The notes beneath the pieces were generated by a model, which did no database searches, was not told the origin of the DNA, and was given only the letters and a program-made list of their open reading frames with translations. Of a stretch of DNA of 64,000 nucleotides, positions 43,751 through 51,452 are shown piece by piece. Location of the stretch: the NCBI GenBank assembly GCA_016210055.1, contig JACQUZ010000103.1, forward strand, positions 20,644 through 84,643, given 5' to 3'. The DNA comes from Deltaproteobacteria bacterium (GTDB lineage Bacteria > Myxococcota_A > Polyangia > Haliangiales > SHYZ01). How positions within the stretch are numbered: the stretch's first letter is position 1; each line of letters starts with the position of its first letter. Both the position numbers and the translations under genes were made by a program.

Positions 43751-44640
43751 GGTTTCTCGACGGAAGACTTGCAAAGAAGAACCATGCTGTCCGAGTTCCC
43801 GTCGAGTTTTTCGCCCGAGAAGCTTCCCCACCGTTCTTCGACGACGAATCCATGGCAGGACAGGAGCTCCTCGAGTTCCGCAGGGAAGAACTGCCTATGA
43901 GCGAGGCGCACCACTCGGGTCTTGCGAGAGGCCGCTAAGGAATCGGGCGATGCAGGCTCGTCCTTTTCTGGGACTGGCCGGTAGTAGATGCGAACATGCA
44001 CGATTTGCGTGATCGGATCGTAGACATGATTGGTGCTGTACTCGAGGCGCTCACCTGTCTTGGGGTGGTGGAACACGGTGCGCGCCCAGCGCTTGAGCGG
44101 ATCACGGACGAGCCAGTGAAGGTCGGGGACGAGGACATCGAAGGCAAAGCGCCCTCCCTCCTCGAGGTGCTCCCGCACGCAAGCGAGGCAGGACGCCACG
44201 TCCTCGCTGGAATAGAGGTGCTGGAACGTGTTGAACGCGCAGATCACGAGGGGGAATCGCTTCCCCAGGGGAGTAGCGCGCATGTCTGCTTGCAGCAGGC
44301 GGGCCCGTTCCCACACGTTGCGTCCGAGGTGGCCAAGACGGTTCTGGGCGGCGACGAGCATCTCGTGGGACATGTCGACCCCGACCACGCGATGGCCATC
44401 GCGTGCGAGGGGCACGAGGAGCCTCCCAGTGCCACAACCGAGCTCCAAGATACCCCCACCCGTGTTCCAACTCCTTGCCAGGCGACGGTAGTGATTCACG
44501 TCTGCGCGGCGCCGCCGATATTCGAAGTCGTACAGGGAGGCATCTACATAGTGCTCTCGCGTCCCTGCTTCGAGATCACGGGGGTCGTACCTAGATGGTC
44601 CGGGATCTTGGGAACCGCTCTTGCGCCAGGCCATGGTCAC
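43747..44640 (-). CDS. Class I SAM-dependent methyltransferase
   Basis: 297 residues starting at GTG 44640, which overlaps the pcnB stop (GTGA). SAM motif I is ILELGCGTGRLLVPLA, followed by VVGVDMS (acidic residue at the end of strand 2), ADMRATPLGKRF and the motif IV region LVICAFNTFQHL. After about residue 170 a variable beta-rich domain (FHHPKTGERLEYSTNHVYDPITQ) probably binds the substrate. The substrate is unknown. Coupling to pcnB hints at an RNA-related role, but this is weak. Its 3' end overlaps the H1-like promoter. Confidence 0.85.
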   Translation of the reverse strand: MTMAWRKSGSQDPGPSRYDPRDLEAGTREHYVDASLYDFEYRRRRADVNHYRRLARSWNTGGGILELGCGTGRLLVPLARDGHRVVGVDMSHEMLVAAQNRLGHLGRNVWERARLLQADMRATPLGKRFPLVICAFNTFQHLYSSEDVASCLACVREHLEEGGRFAFDVLVPDLHWLVRDPLKRWARTVFHHPKTGERLEYSTNHVYDPITQIVHVRIYYRPVPEKDEPASPDSLAASRKTRVVRLAHRQFFPAELEELLSCHGFVVEERWGSFSGEKLDGNSDSMVLLCKSSVEKP

Positions 44641-46157
44641 TCGCGTCTTGTCGGCGAGCTGTTACCGAGCAGGGCAGGCGCCTCGGGATTCTCGTCGGCA
44701 CCTCGGGGCTTGTCGCTCCCTAGAGCCAACTGCTCCACCGTGTCCCCTTCTCCCCGCCTGCGTTTCCGTCCCCCTCGTCGCCTGCGCCTACGTCGCTTGG
44801 AAATCCCCGCGTTGGCCCCGGCCTCCGCTTCGTCCACCTGCGTTCCTTCTGCCTCTTCCCCATCGGCAATGCCCATGGTTTTTCGCCACAGGCTTCGCCA
44901 GTACTCGACTTCGTCCAGGTCCTGGTCCCTTGCGCGGCAGATGAGCTCATAGAATGCGAGCGCCTCGAGGAAATGATCCCGCTTGACCACCGACATCGGG
45001 CGAGACCTTCGTTTTCGAGGCGGGGCAAGGCGGTGCGCGAGGAGCATGAGCTGCCGCGTCCGCTCAGCATCACGACGGGACACGTGCAACCGCAGGGCAA
45101 TAGGTCGAATTGCCTCTTCGATTCTTACTGACAGGTCCTTCGTCCGCTCAAGCTCACTCTCTGGGCGTGCAATCCGGGGAACAAGTGGGGCCACGAGGAC
45201 CGCCAAGAGGAGCGCGTTCGAGGGCTGTTGCGACGGAGTGGCCCCACGCGTCGGAGGGGACATCGGTACGCCTCCCTGGCACACGAGCTCGTCCAGCGTT
45301 TCCAGAAGCCGCCGGGCCTGTGCTCCAAGTGCTGGTGCCTGGCTTTCCTCTTGGAACGACGGCGAAGGTTGCTCGGCTTCCACAGGGGTCACGCCGGCCT
45401 CTGCCGTCTTCGATTGCGCCTGCCCACCGAAGATCCACGCAAGCTCGGGAGACAGGGTCAGCGCCACGCTGGTCTCGAGGAGCAACTCCATGGACGCGTT
45501 GGCTGCTCCACCACGCAGGAGCCGGTAGATCTCCTCGAGGACACGGGGCGGCGCGCACTTGGGGATTTCTCCGCGGTGGGAAAAGATCGCGGCGCGGGTG
45601 CTCGATTCGACTTGAAACCTCAGGCGGGCCGCGAACTTGATAGCGCGCAGGATCCGCACGGGATCCTCCCGGAAGCGGATGTCCGGATCACCGATCGTGC
45701 GCACCAGGCGGGCTTCGAGGTCAGCCAGCCCGCCGACGTAGTCGATAACCTCGCCGGCCTCGATGTCGTAGAAGAGGCCATTAATAGTGAAGTCACGGCG
45801 CCGCGCGTCCTCTTCGGCGGTGCCAAAGACGTTGTCACGTCGAATGAGGATCTCGTCCTCTTCGTCCAGCGGCTGCCCCTCCCGCGGATTGCTGCGAAAG
45901 GTCGACGTCTCGATGATCTTCGAGCCAAAAAAAATGTGAGCCAGCCGAAACCGACGTCCGATGATTCGACAGTTGCGGAACAGGTCCTTGATTTCTGACG
46001 GTGTTGCCGACGTGGCGATGTCGAAGTCCTTGGGTGTCCGTCCGAGGAGCAAGTCCCTGACGCATCCGCCAACCAGGTAGGCCCTGTGCCCATAGCGATG
46101 GAGTCGGCGGACGATCTTCTCCGCGTCAGGGTCTATCAGCTCCATCGGGATAGACAT
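44637..46157 (-). CDS. pcnB: Poly(A) polymerase / CCA-adding-type nucleotidyltransferase with basic tail
   Basis: 506 residues. The class II nucleotidyltransferase head shows LVGGCVRDLLLGR and the catalytic DFD (Asp44, Asp46). RRDFTINGLFYD and RFREDPVRILRAIKFAARL are PcnB signatures. The C-terminal part contains an insert (about 245-300) of low complexity and ends in a strongly basic run (KRRRRRRRGGRKRRRG, near residue 465), as in E. coli PAP I. It should add 3' A tails that promote RNA decay. ATG 46157 is preferred to GTG 46175. It could be the CCA enzyme, but the basic tail and length favour poly(A) polymerase. Confidence 0.88.
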   Translation of the reverse strand: MSIPMELIDPDAEKIVRRLHRYGHRAYLVGGCVRDLLLGRTPKDFDIATSATPSEIKDLFRNCRIIGRRFRLAHIFFGSKIIETSTFRSNPREGQPLDEEDEILIRRDNVFGTAEEDARRRDFTINGLFYDIEAGEVIDYVGGLADLEARLVRTIGDPDIRFREDPVRILRAIKFAARLRFQVESSTRAAIFSHRGEIPKCAPPRVLEEIYRLLRGGAANASMELLLETSVALTLSPELAWIFGGQAQSKTAEAGVTPVEAEQPSPSFQEESQAPALGAQARRLLETLDELVCQGGVPMSPPTRGATPSQQPSNALLLAVLVAPLVPRIARPESELERTKDLSVRIEEAIRPIALRLHVSRRDAERTRQLMLLAHRLAPPRKRRSRPMSVVKRDHFLEALAFYELICRARDQDLDEVEYWRSLWRKTMGIADGEEAEGTQVDEAEAGANAGISKRRRRRRRGGRKRRRGEGDTVEQLALGSDKPRGADENPEAPALLGNSSPTRRE

Positions 46158-46256
46158 GGCGCATTCGCATAACACGAGACGCGGGCCACAGCAAGAAAAT
46201 GAGCCACTGGTTCCGCGATGTTACGCGCGAGTGACGCGGCCCTCGGCCAGCCGCCG

Positions 46257-46304
46257 AAAAGAAAAAGGCCGCGCGATCCTAGGGGGGGCAGGGACCGCGC
46301 GGCC
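46257..46304 (-). terminator. Strong intrinsic terminator on the minus strand
   Basis: A 13-base stem (46304-46292 with 46279-46267; one G-T wobble) closes a 12-base loop, CTGCCCCCCCTA, and is followed by TTTTTCTTTT (46266-46257). On the plus strand no T-run follows, so it works only leftward. No minus-strand protein gene lies upstream of it for about 2 kb. Confidence 0.75.
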
Positions 46305-46330
46305 ACCAAGCACCCAAAGGCGCTCAGCTA
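46257..46330 (-). ncRNA. Candidate small RNA with C-rich terminator loop
   Basis: Inferred from the orphan terminator. The minus strand just upstream has TTGAAT, 16 bases, TAAACA as a weak promoter, which would give an RNA of about 75 bases ending in the hairpin. The loop holds seven consecutive C, able to pair with Shine-Dalgarno sequences. No coding potential. Confidence 0.3.
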
Positions 46331-46372
46331 TGAGTTGTTTAGCATGGTGTCGATCCAATTCAATGAGAAAAT

Positions 46373-46400
46373 TTTACAAGCACTGGACGGACTGTATTCT
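46373..46400 (+). promoter_or_regulatory. Candidate promoter of the ATP-grasp gene
   Basis: TTTACA (46373-46378), 16-base spacer, TATTCT (46395-46400). The leader would be about 52 bases. Confidence 0.55.
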
Positions 46401-46458
46401 GCCTCACCTTGTACGGGCGTCGGCCGGAGGTTAGAGTGGTCGCCGAGGCCCGTGTCCC

Positions 46459-47505
46459 GTGCGCGCTTGTTTCGTCGTGAACAACGTCAAGACCCAGAGA
46501 CCTACCTATACAACGCTCCATCTGGGTTACGAGGCATGGAAGCGTGGCCACGACGTGCGGTTCATGAGCGTCGATGCCTTTAGCTATGGCGATGACAATC
46601 GTGTCCTTGGGCTCACAGCGCGGCCTCCGCCCCGAAAGTACGCCTCTCCCAAGAAGTTCTGCAGGGCGCTCGTCTCCGATGAGGTGGTCCTCGAAGAGGC
46701 CTGCCTCAACGAATTCGACGTGGTGTTCCTGCGAAACAACCCTTCGGTGGCCGCGCAGGATTCGGTCGACCGTTTTAACCCTGCGATTGATTTCGGCCGG
46801 CGCTTGAAGCGGAACGGCGTGATGGTCATCAACGATCCCGACGGACTCCTTCGAGCGGGCTCCAAGATGTACTTGGCTGGATTTCCCAAGGAGATCCGAC
46901 CCAAGACCCTCGTGAGCCGGAACGTCGACAAGATCAAGGAGTTCCTCCGCGAGCTGGACGGCCCTGCCATCATCAAGCCGCTGTCTGGGTTCGGCGGCCA
47001 GAACGTGTTCTACGTGCGGAGGGGTCAAGTCTCGAACCTCAACCAGATGATTCAGGCCGTGCGAAAGGAAGGCTATGTCATTGCGCAGGAGTACCTCCCG
47101 CAAGTCGCGCGTGGAGACAAGCGGGTGCTCCTCCTTCGGGGCGAGCCCATCCGCCTGGGCAAGCACGCTGCGGCGTACAAGCGCATGCGGCCAAAGGACG
47201 ACATCCGAAATAACATGCACGTGGGCGGAATCCGCAAGCGCTGCGAGTTTTCTGACGTGGAGGAGCGTATTTGCTCGCTGCTTCGGCCCAGGCTCGTCAC
47301 CGATGGGCTCTATTTCGTGGGCGTGGACGTCGTTGGGGATAGGATCTTGGAAATCAACGTGTTTGCCCCTGGTGGCATCCACAACATCAACGAGCTTTAC
47401 GGCGTGAACGTAGGGCAAGTGGTCGTTGAGGATCTGGAGCGAAAAGTCGAGGTGCGCACCGCCTATCAGGACACCTTGGCGTCCGACGCCTGGATCAAGT
47501 CCTGA
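46459..47505 (+). CDS. ATP-grasp ligase, glutathione synthetase-like
   Basis: 348 residues from GTG 46459. The N-terminal domain (VVNNVKTQRPTYTTLHL, VFLRNNPS) and the ATP-grasp part (NDPDGLLRAGSKMYL, PAIIKPLSGFGGQNVFYV, VIAQEYLP, GDKRVLLLRGEPI) match prokaryotic glutathione synthetase (GshB) order; EINVFAPGGIHNINEL is the metal-binding end. It should ligate an amino acid or peptide with ATP. The central region has NNMHVGG where GshB has a similar Asn/His loop. No gshA lies in the window, so the substrate could be different. Confidence 0.8.
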   Translation: MRACFVVNNVKTQRPTYTTLHLGYEAWKRGHDVRFMSVDAFSYGDDNRVLGLTARPPPRKYASPKKFCRALVSDEVVLEEACLNEFDVVFLRNNPSVAAQDSVDRFNPAIDFGRRLKRNGVMVINDPDGLLRAGSKMYLAGFPKEIRPKTLVSRNVDKIKEFLRELDGPAIIKPLSGFGGQNVFYVRRGQVSNLNQMIQAVRKEGYVIAQEYLPQVARGDKRVLLLRGEPIRLGKHAAAYKRMRPKDDIRNNMHVGGIRKRCEFSDVEERICSLLRPRLVTDGLYFVGVDVVGDRILEINVFAPGGIHNINELYGVNVGQVVVEDLERKVEVRTAYQDTLASDAWIKS

Positions 47506-47523
47506 GAAGAATGTGGTAATCGA

Positions 47524-47537
47524 ACGCATTTTTGCGT
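47524..47537. promoter_or_regulatory. Small inverted repeat before the HTH-EIIA gene
   Basis: ACGCA-TTTT-TGCGT, perfect five-base arms, directly upstream of the -10 at 47537. It is a possible operator for the HTH domain encoded by the gene. Confidence 0.3.
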
Positions 47538-47542
47538 AGGCT
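47537..47542 (+). promoter_or_regulatory. -10 element six bases before a GTG start
   Basis: TAGGCT, then six bases, then GTG 47549. The same hexamer and spacing occur before the gene at 35860. The -35 (TGGTAA) is weak. Confidence 0.35.
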
Positions 47543-47548
47543 GGTGCA

Positions 47549-48283
47549 GTGAATAAGCAGCAGAGCGGAGAAGAGCGTCTCCTCACCGTCCGGGAGCTCG
47601 CGGATTACATGCAGATGAACGAGCGGACGGTCCTCAAGCTCGCGGGCTCCGGGGCGTTGCCCGCTGCCAAGATCGGGGGCCAGTGGCGGTTCAAGCGTGA
47701 GGTAATCGACGCCTGGCTTGCCGAGGAAATGCAAGGGGGGGAAGACGACGAGAACCTAGAGCTCGCCGAAGTGCCCGATGGGGCGGGCATGCCTCTCGTA
47801 GACCTCCTCGACGAGAAATCGATCATCTCGGAGCTCGAAGCAAAGGACAAGGTCGGTGCGATCGAGATGCTCGCTGCCCGCGCTTTCTCCAACGGATGGC
47901 TCAAGGACAAGCCGTGGTTCGTTGGCGCCGTCGTGGAGCGGGAGGCACTGGCCTCCACCGCGATGGACGGCGGCGTGGCTTTTTTGCACACGAGGCAACG
48001 GAACGCCAAGAAGATCGCGCGGCCCTTCATCGTGGTAGGGCGGAGCCACCAAGGGATCGATTTTGGCGCCCCCGACGGGAAGCCGACCTACCTCTTTTTT
48101 CTCCTTGGGCTCAAGTTCGACAAGCTCCACTTGCCCATTCTCGGGCGCCTGGCAAGGATTCTCAAGCGGCCGGAGATCGTTAGGACCCTGCGAGCGGCCC
48201 CTACCCTGCAGCGCATTCGCGACACGCTTCTTCATGAAGATCAACGGAGCTTGGCCGCGTCCTCCAAGAACGGGCGAACCTAG
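47549..48283 (+). CDS. Excisionase-type HTH fused to PTS EIIA-Ntr-like domain
   Basis: 244 residues. Residues of about 10-60 are a MerR/Xis-like HTH (LLTVRELADYMQMNERTVLKLAGSG and KIGGQWRFKREVIDAWL). After an acidic linker, residues 80-235 form a PTS EIIA type-2 domain: the phosphorylatable His is in DGGVAFLHTR, and VGRSHQGIDFGAPDGKPTYLFFLLG is typical. This looks like a transcriptional regulator controlled by phosphorylation from the nitrogen PTS (EI-Ntr/NPr), neither of which is in the window. The 3' end overlaps the convergent IMPase gene by four bases. Confidence 0.85.
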   Translation: MNKQQSGEERLLTVRELADYMQMNERTVLKLAGSGALPAAKIGGQWRFKREVIDAWLAEEMQGGEDDENLELAEVPDGAGMPLVDLLDEKSIISELEAKDKVGAIEMLAARAFSNGWLKDKPWFVGAVVEREALASTAMDGGVAFLHTRQRNAKKIARPFIVVGRSHQGIDFGAPDGKPTYLFFLLGLKFDKLHLPILGRLARILKRPEIVRTLRAAPTLQRIRDTLLHEDQRSLAASSKNGRT

Positions 48284-49050
48284 AGCTCCTCGAGGACGTG
48301 GGCGTGTAGGACGCCATTGGTCGCGACGGCATTGCCGGACGCGACCGTGGGGAGGCCCGTGAAATCAGTGAAACGACCGCCGGCTTCCTCAACGAGGATC
48401 TTGTGCGGCGCCAGGTCCCAGGCTTGGACGCCTGCCTCAATCCAGGCATCGGCTCGGCCTGCTAGAACCATGGCAACGCCTCCAAGGTCCCCATAACAGC
48501 GCGTTGATTGCGCCGTCCTGACGAGACGAAGGACCCCTTGGTCCCAAGGTTGGACAAGGAGCCGGTCCAACTCGCCCATGCTGAGGGTCGCCTGCGACCA
48601 CTCACTGCAGGCCGAAACCTGCAGCTTCTCACCATTCCGGTAGCAGCCCATGCCGCGTGCAGCCCAGTAGCTCTCCCCGAGAGTAGGGATGGTCATGGCG
48701 CCGACCACGATATCCCCTTCGTGCTCCAGCGCCACGAGTGGACCCCAGAACAGGCCGCCGCGGATGAAGCCACGGGTGCCGTCGATGGGGTCAATAATCC
48801 ACCGTGACTCGGCTCCGGCACCGTGGCAGCCGCTTTCCTCGCAAAGAAGCCCATGCTGCGGGAACTCGGCGCGAATGATGGACAGGATCGCTTGCTCTGC
48901 CTCACGGTCCGCGACGGTGACCGGGCTCTTCTCTCCCTTAAACTCGACCTTAATGCCCGGGTGGAAGTGCCGGAGCGCGGCTTCTGCTGCAGCGCTCGCT
49001 GCCCGGCAGGCTACTTGGAGAGCGTGGGCAAGATCTAGGGGAGGGGCCAC
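48280..49050 (-). CDS. Inositol monophosphatase family phosphatase
   Basis: 256 residues. All metal-binding motifs are present: GEKSPVTVADREAE, CEESG (first Glu), DPIDGTRGFIRG and WDLAPHKILVEEAGG. The GTRGFIRG variant and LDRLL segments are seen in histidinol-phosphatase (HisN) type members, so it may act on histidinol phosphate or inositol phosphate. GTG 49050 is preceded by a perfect TACAAT six bases away and no Shine-Dalgarno. Confidence 0.88.
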   Translation of the reverse strand: MAPPLDLAHALQVACRAASAAAEAALRHFHPGIKVEFKGEKSPVTVADREAEQAILSIIRAEFPQHGLLCEESGCHGAGAESRWIIDPIDGTRGFIRGGLFWGPLVALEHEGDIVVGAMTIPTLGESYWAARGMGCYRNGEKLQVSACSEWSQATLSMGELDRLLVQPWDQGVLRLVRTAQSTRCYGDLGGVAMVLAGRADAWIEAGVQAWDLAPHKILVEEAGGRFTDFTGLPTVASGNAVATNGVLHAHVLEEL

Positions 49051-49056
49051 GAGAAG

Positions 49057-49062
49057 ATTGTA
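49057..49062 (-). promoter_or_regulatory. -10 element six bases before the IMPase GTG start
   Basis: Minus-strand TACAAT (49062-49057), then CTTCTC, then GTG 49050. No good -35 at 16-18 bases. Confidence 0.4.
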
Positions 49063-49119
49063 ATTCCATTGTGGCTGCGTGGGCGGGGACTATTTGTTCC
49101 TTAGGTGCTGCGGGTCCAC

Positions 49120-49545
49120 GTGAAGCGTGTCCTCCTGTCCGGGCTTGGGGCAGTTCTATCAGCCGTGGCGGTAGCCTATGTCATAGCGCCCGTGTTCGGC
49201 GTGCCACGCGTGGACTTCATTGGGTGGTTGGCGGTGAGCGTGGCGGGAGTCGATCCGTCGCAGCCCCGGTTGGTTGGGGTGAGCGGCTGGTTTCTGTCCC
49301 TCCTTGCCGGGGAAGCCTTTGCGTTGGGCTTTGCTCTGGTCTGGGACATGTTGCCCCCGCGCACGCGCCCAGTGTCCAAGTCGCTCGTCTTTTGCTCCAT
49401 CCTGTTTCTCCTCTTGCGCCCGCCTCCAGAGGCAATTCCGACCGCATTGGCGTTCGCCGTAGTCCTTGGTGTGGCCTATAGGCCGCATCCCGCCCCTCCG
49501 GAAGAGGTTGGGAAAGCCAAGCCATTGGTGGGCCGGAGCCGTTAG
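49120..49545 (+). CDS. Small integral membrane protein, unknown function
   Basis: 141 residues from GTG 49120 (GCGGG six bases upstream; GTG 49105 is less likely). Four helices: VLLSGLGAVLSAVAVAYVIA, FLSLLAGEAFALGFALVWDM, SLVFCSILFLLL and AIPTALAFAVVLGVAY. A periplasmic loop VDPSQPRLVGVSG lies between the first two. No recognised family. Confidence 0.55.
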   Translation: MKRVLLSGLGAVLSAVAVAYVIAPVFGVPRVDFIGWLAVSVAGVDPSQPRLVGVSGWFLSLLAGEAFALGFALVWDMLPPRTRPVSKSLVFCSILFLLLRPPPEAIPTALAFAVVLGVAYRPHPAPPEEVGKAKPLVGRSR

Positions 49546-49571
49546 CGGGAGTGGGAATTCCCGCGGCCCAC

Positions 49572-49601
49572 TTGCACTAGCCACCGTAATTCGAGTAACT
49601 A
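49572..49601 (+). promoter_or_regulatory. Candidate leaderless promoter of the transketolase gene
   Basis: TTGCAC (49572-49577), 18-base spacer, TAACTA (49596-49601), six bases, ATG 49608. No Shine-Dalgarno. Confidence 0.5.
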
Positions 49602-49607
49602 CTGCGC

Positions 49608-51443
49608 ATGCAAGCCGACGACAACGCCCTCGCGGCGCTCTCCCAAAAGCTACGCCGCGATTCGCTCCTCTCGACTTCGGAAGCCGGAAGTGGCCATCCC
49701 ACGACATGTCTTTCGGCGGCCGAGATCATGGCGACGCTTTTTTTTCGTGAAATGGCCCTAGACGCGCGTGATCCGTGGCGTCCGGGCACGGACCACTTCG
49801 TCATGTCCAAGGGACATGCCGCCCCGATCCTTTGGAGTGCACTCAAGGAGCTAGGCGCTATCACCCACGACACCAGTACATTGCGGCAGATCGACAGCCC
49901 CCTCGAAGGACACCCGACACCTCGGGTGCCTGGCTGGGTCAAGGTGGCCACGGGCTCCCTGGGGCAGGGGCTCTCTGCCGCCATGGGGATGGCGGTGGGG
50001 CGCCGCATCGCCGGAGATCCTGGGCGAATCTACTGCCTCCTCGGCGATGGCGAGACGGCCGAAGGTTCTGTTTGGGAAGCCGCTGCCCTAGCCGCCTACT
50101 ACAAGTTGGGTAACTTGTGCGCCATCGTGGATGTGAACGGCCTCGGGCAGAGCGGCCGGACGATGCATGAGCGCGATACCGAGGCCCTGTGTGGCAAGTT
50201 CCGCGCGTTTGGCTGGCATGCGATCGGCGTCGATGGACACGACCTTGCCGCCCTGACCCGGGCGTTCGAAGAAGCTCGCCGTGAGAAGGACAAGCCGACG
50301 GCGATCTTGGCGCGGACCCTCAAGGGAAAAGGCGTGCGCCTGCTCGAGGACAAGGACAACTGGCATGGCAAGCCGCTCAAGAAAGGGGAGGAGCTAGACA
50401 CCGCCCTGGCCGAGGTCGGAGCGGCAAAGATCCTGTTTCGCGTGGAGGCGCGAACCAGGGGCACGGCTGCTCAGCGCCCGCAGCCCAGTGGAGAAGCATT
50501 GCCCCCACCGCCCTATAAAATGGGCGAGCAAGTTGCCACGCGGGAGGCCTATGGCGAGGCCCTGGTTCGGATCGGGACGCTCGATCCGCGCATCGTTGTC
50601 CTCGACGCCGAGACGAAAAACTCCACATTTGCTGAGAAATTCAAGGACAGGTTTCCCGAGCGGTTTGTCGAGTGCTTCATCGCCGAGCAGAACATGGTGG
50701 GAGCCGCTCTCGGCCTCGCGGGCGAAGGGTTCGTCCCGTTCGCATCGACGTTCGCGGCCTTCCTCACCCGCGCCTATGACTTTATCCGCATGGCCGCGTA
50801 CTCGACACCCAAGCACCTGATCCTCGTCGGGTCACACGTAGGGGTATCCATTGGTGAGGATGGGCCATCTCAGATGGGGCTTGAGGACCTGGCCATGATG
50901 AGGGCCGTCATGGGGTCGACGGTGTTGTATCCATCGGATGCCATGAGCGCCTCGCGGCTCGTCGAGCAGGCCATTTCCACGGGCGGAATCGTCTACCTGA
51001 GGACGTCTCGGCCAAAGACAAGGGTGATCTACGGCCCGGACGAGCAGTTCCCCGTCGGCGGATGCAAGGTGATCGGGCAGTCTCCGAGGGATGTGGCCAC
51101 GGTGGTGGCCGCCGGCGTGACGCTTAATGAGGCCCTCACCGCGCGCGAGCGTCTCGGGCAAGAAGGTATTTCAATACGCGTGGTGGACCTGTACTCGGTG
51201 AAGCCACTAGACGTGGCGACGCTCCAGCGCTGTGCCGACGAGACTTCTAGCGTCATCACCGTGGAGGACCACTTCCCTTGGGGAGGAATCGGCGAGGCCA
51301 TCGCGTCGCAGGTGGTGGCGCCCCGATTGGAAATGCTCGCCGTGCGCGACCTCCCTCGATCCGGCAAGCCAGCCGAGCTCTTGGCGCGGCACAAGCTCGA
51401 CGCCAGCGCAATTGTCGAGGCGGTCAAGCGAGTGAGGAAATAG
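49608..51443 (+). CDS. tkt: Transketolase
   Basis: 611 residues in the shorter, animal-like form. The ThDP site GDGETAEGSVWEAAALAA, the N-terminal SGHPTTCLSAAEIMATLFF, SKGHAAPILWSAL and ATGSLGQGLS are present; the pyrimidine domain has EQNMVGAALGLA and HVGVSIGEDGPSQMGLEDLAM, and the C-terminal domain EDHFPWGGIGEA. It transfers two-carbon units in the pentose phosphate and Calvin-type cycles. The permease gene follows after nine bases, so cotranscription is likely. Confidence 0.95.
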   Translation: MQADDNALAALSQKLRRDSLLSTSEAGSGHPTTCLSAAEIMATLFFREMALDARDPWRPGTDHFVMSKGHAAPILWSALKELGAITHDTSTLRQIDSPLEGHPTPRVPGWVKVATGSLGQGLSAAMGMAVGRRIAGDPGRIYCLLGDGETAEGSVWEAAALAAYYKLGNLCAIVDVNGLGQSGRTMHERDTEALCGKFRAFGWHAIGVDGHDLAALTRAFEEARREKDKPTAILARTLKGKGVRLLEDKDNWHGKPLKKGEELDTALAEVGAAKILFRVEARTRGTAAQRPQPSGEALPPPPYKMGEQVATREAYGEALVRIGTLDPRIVVLDAETKNSTFAEKFKDRFPERFVECFIAEQNMVGAALGLAGEGFVPFASTFAAFLTRAYDFIRMAAYSTPKHLILVGSHVGVSIGEDGPSQMGLEDLAMMRAVMGSTVLYPSDAMSASRLVEQAISTGGIVYLRTSRPKTRVIYGPDEQFPVGGCKVIGQSPRDVATVVAAGVTLNEALTARERLGQEGISIRVVDLYSVKPLDVATLQRCADETSSVITVEDHFPWGGIGEAIASQVVAPRLEMLAVRDLPRSGKPAELLARHKLDASAIVEAVKRVRK

Positions 51444-51452
51444 CCTTCCATC

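Larger units (their letters stand above)
46158..46458. other. 301-base intergenic region holding a minus-strand terminator and a plus-strand promoter
   Basis: Between the divergent pcnB and ATP-grasp genes. Features seen: the hairpin and T-run at 46257-46304, a possible small RNA at about 46257-46330, and a promoter at 46373-46400. No protein-coding frame is convincing. Confidence 0.6.
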
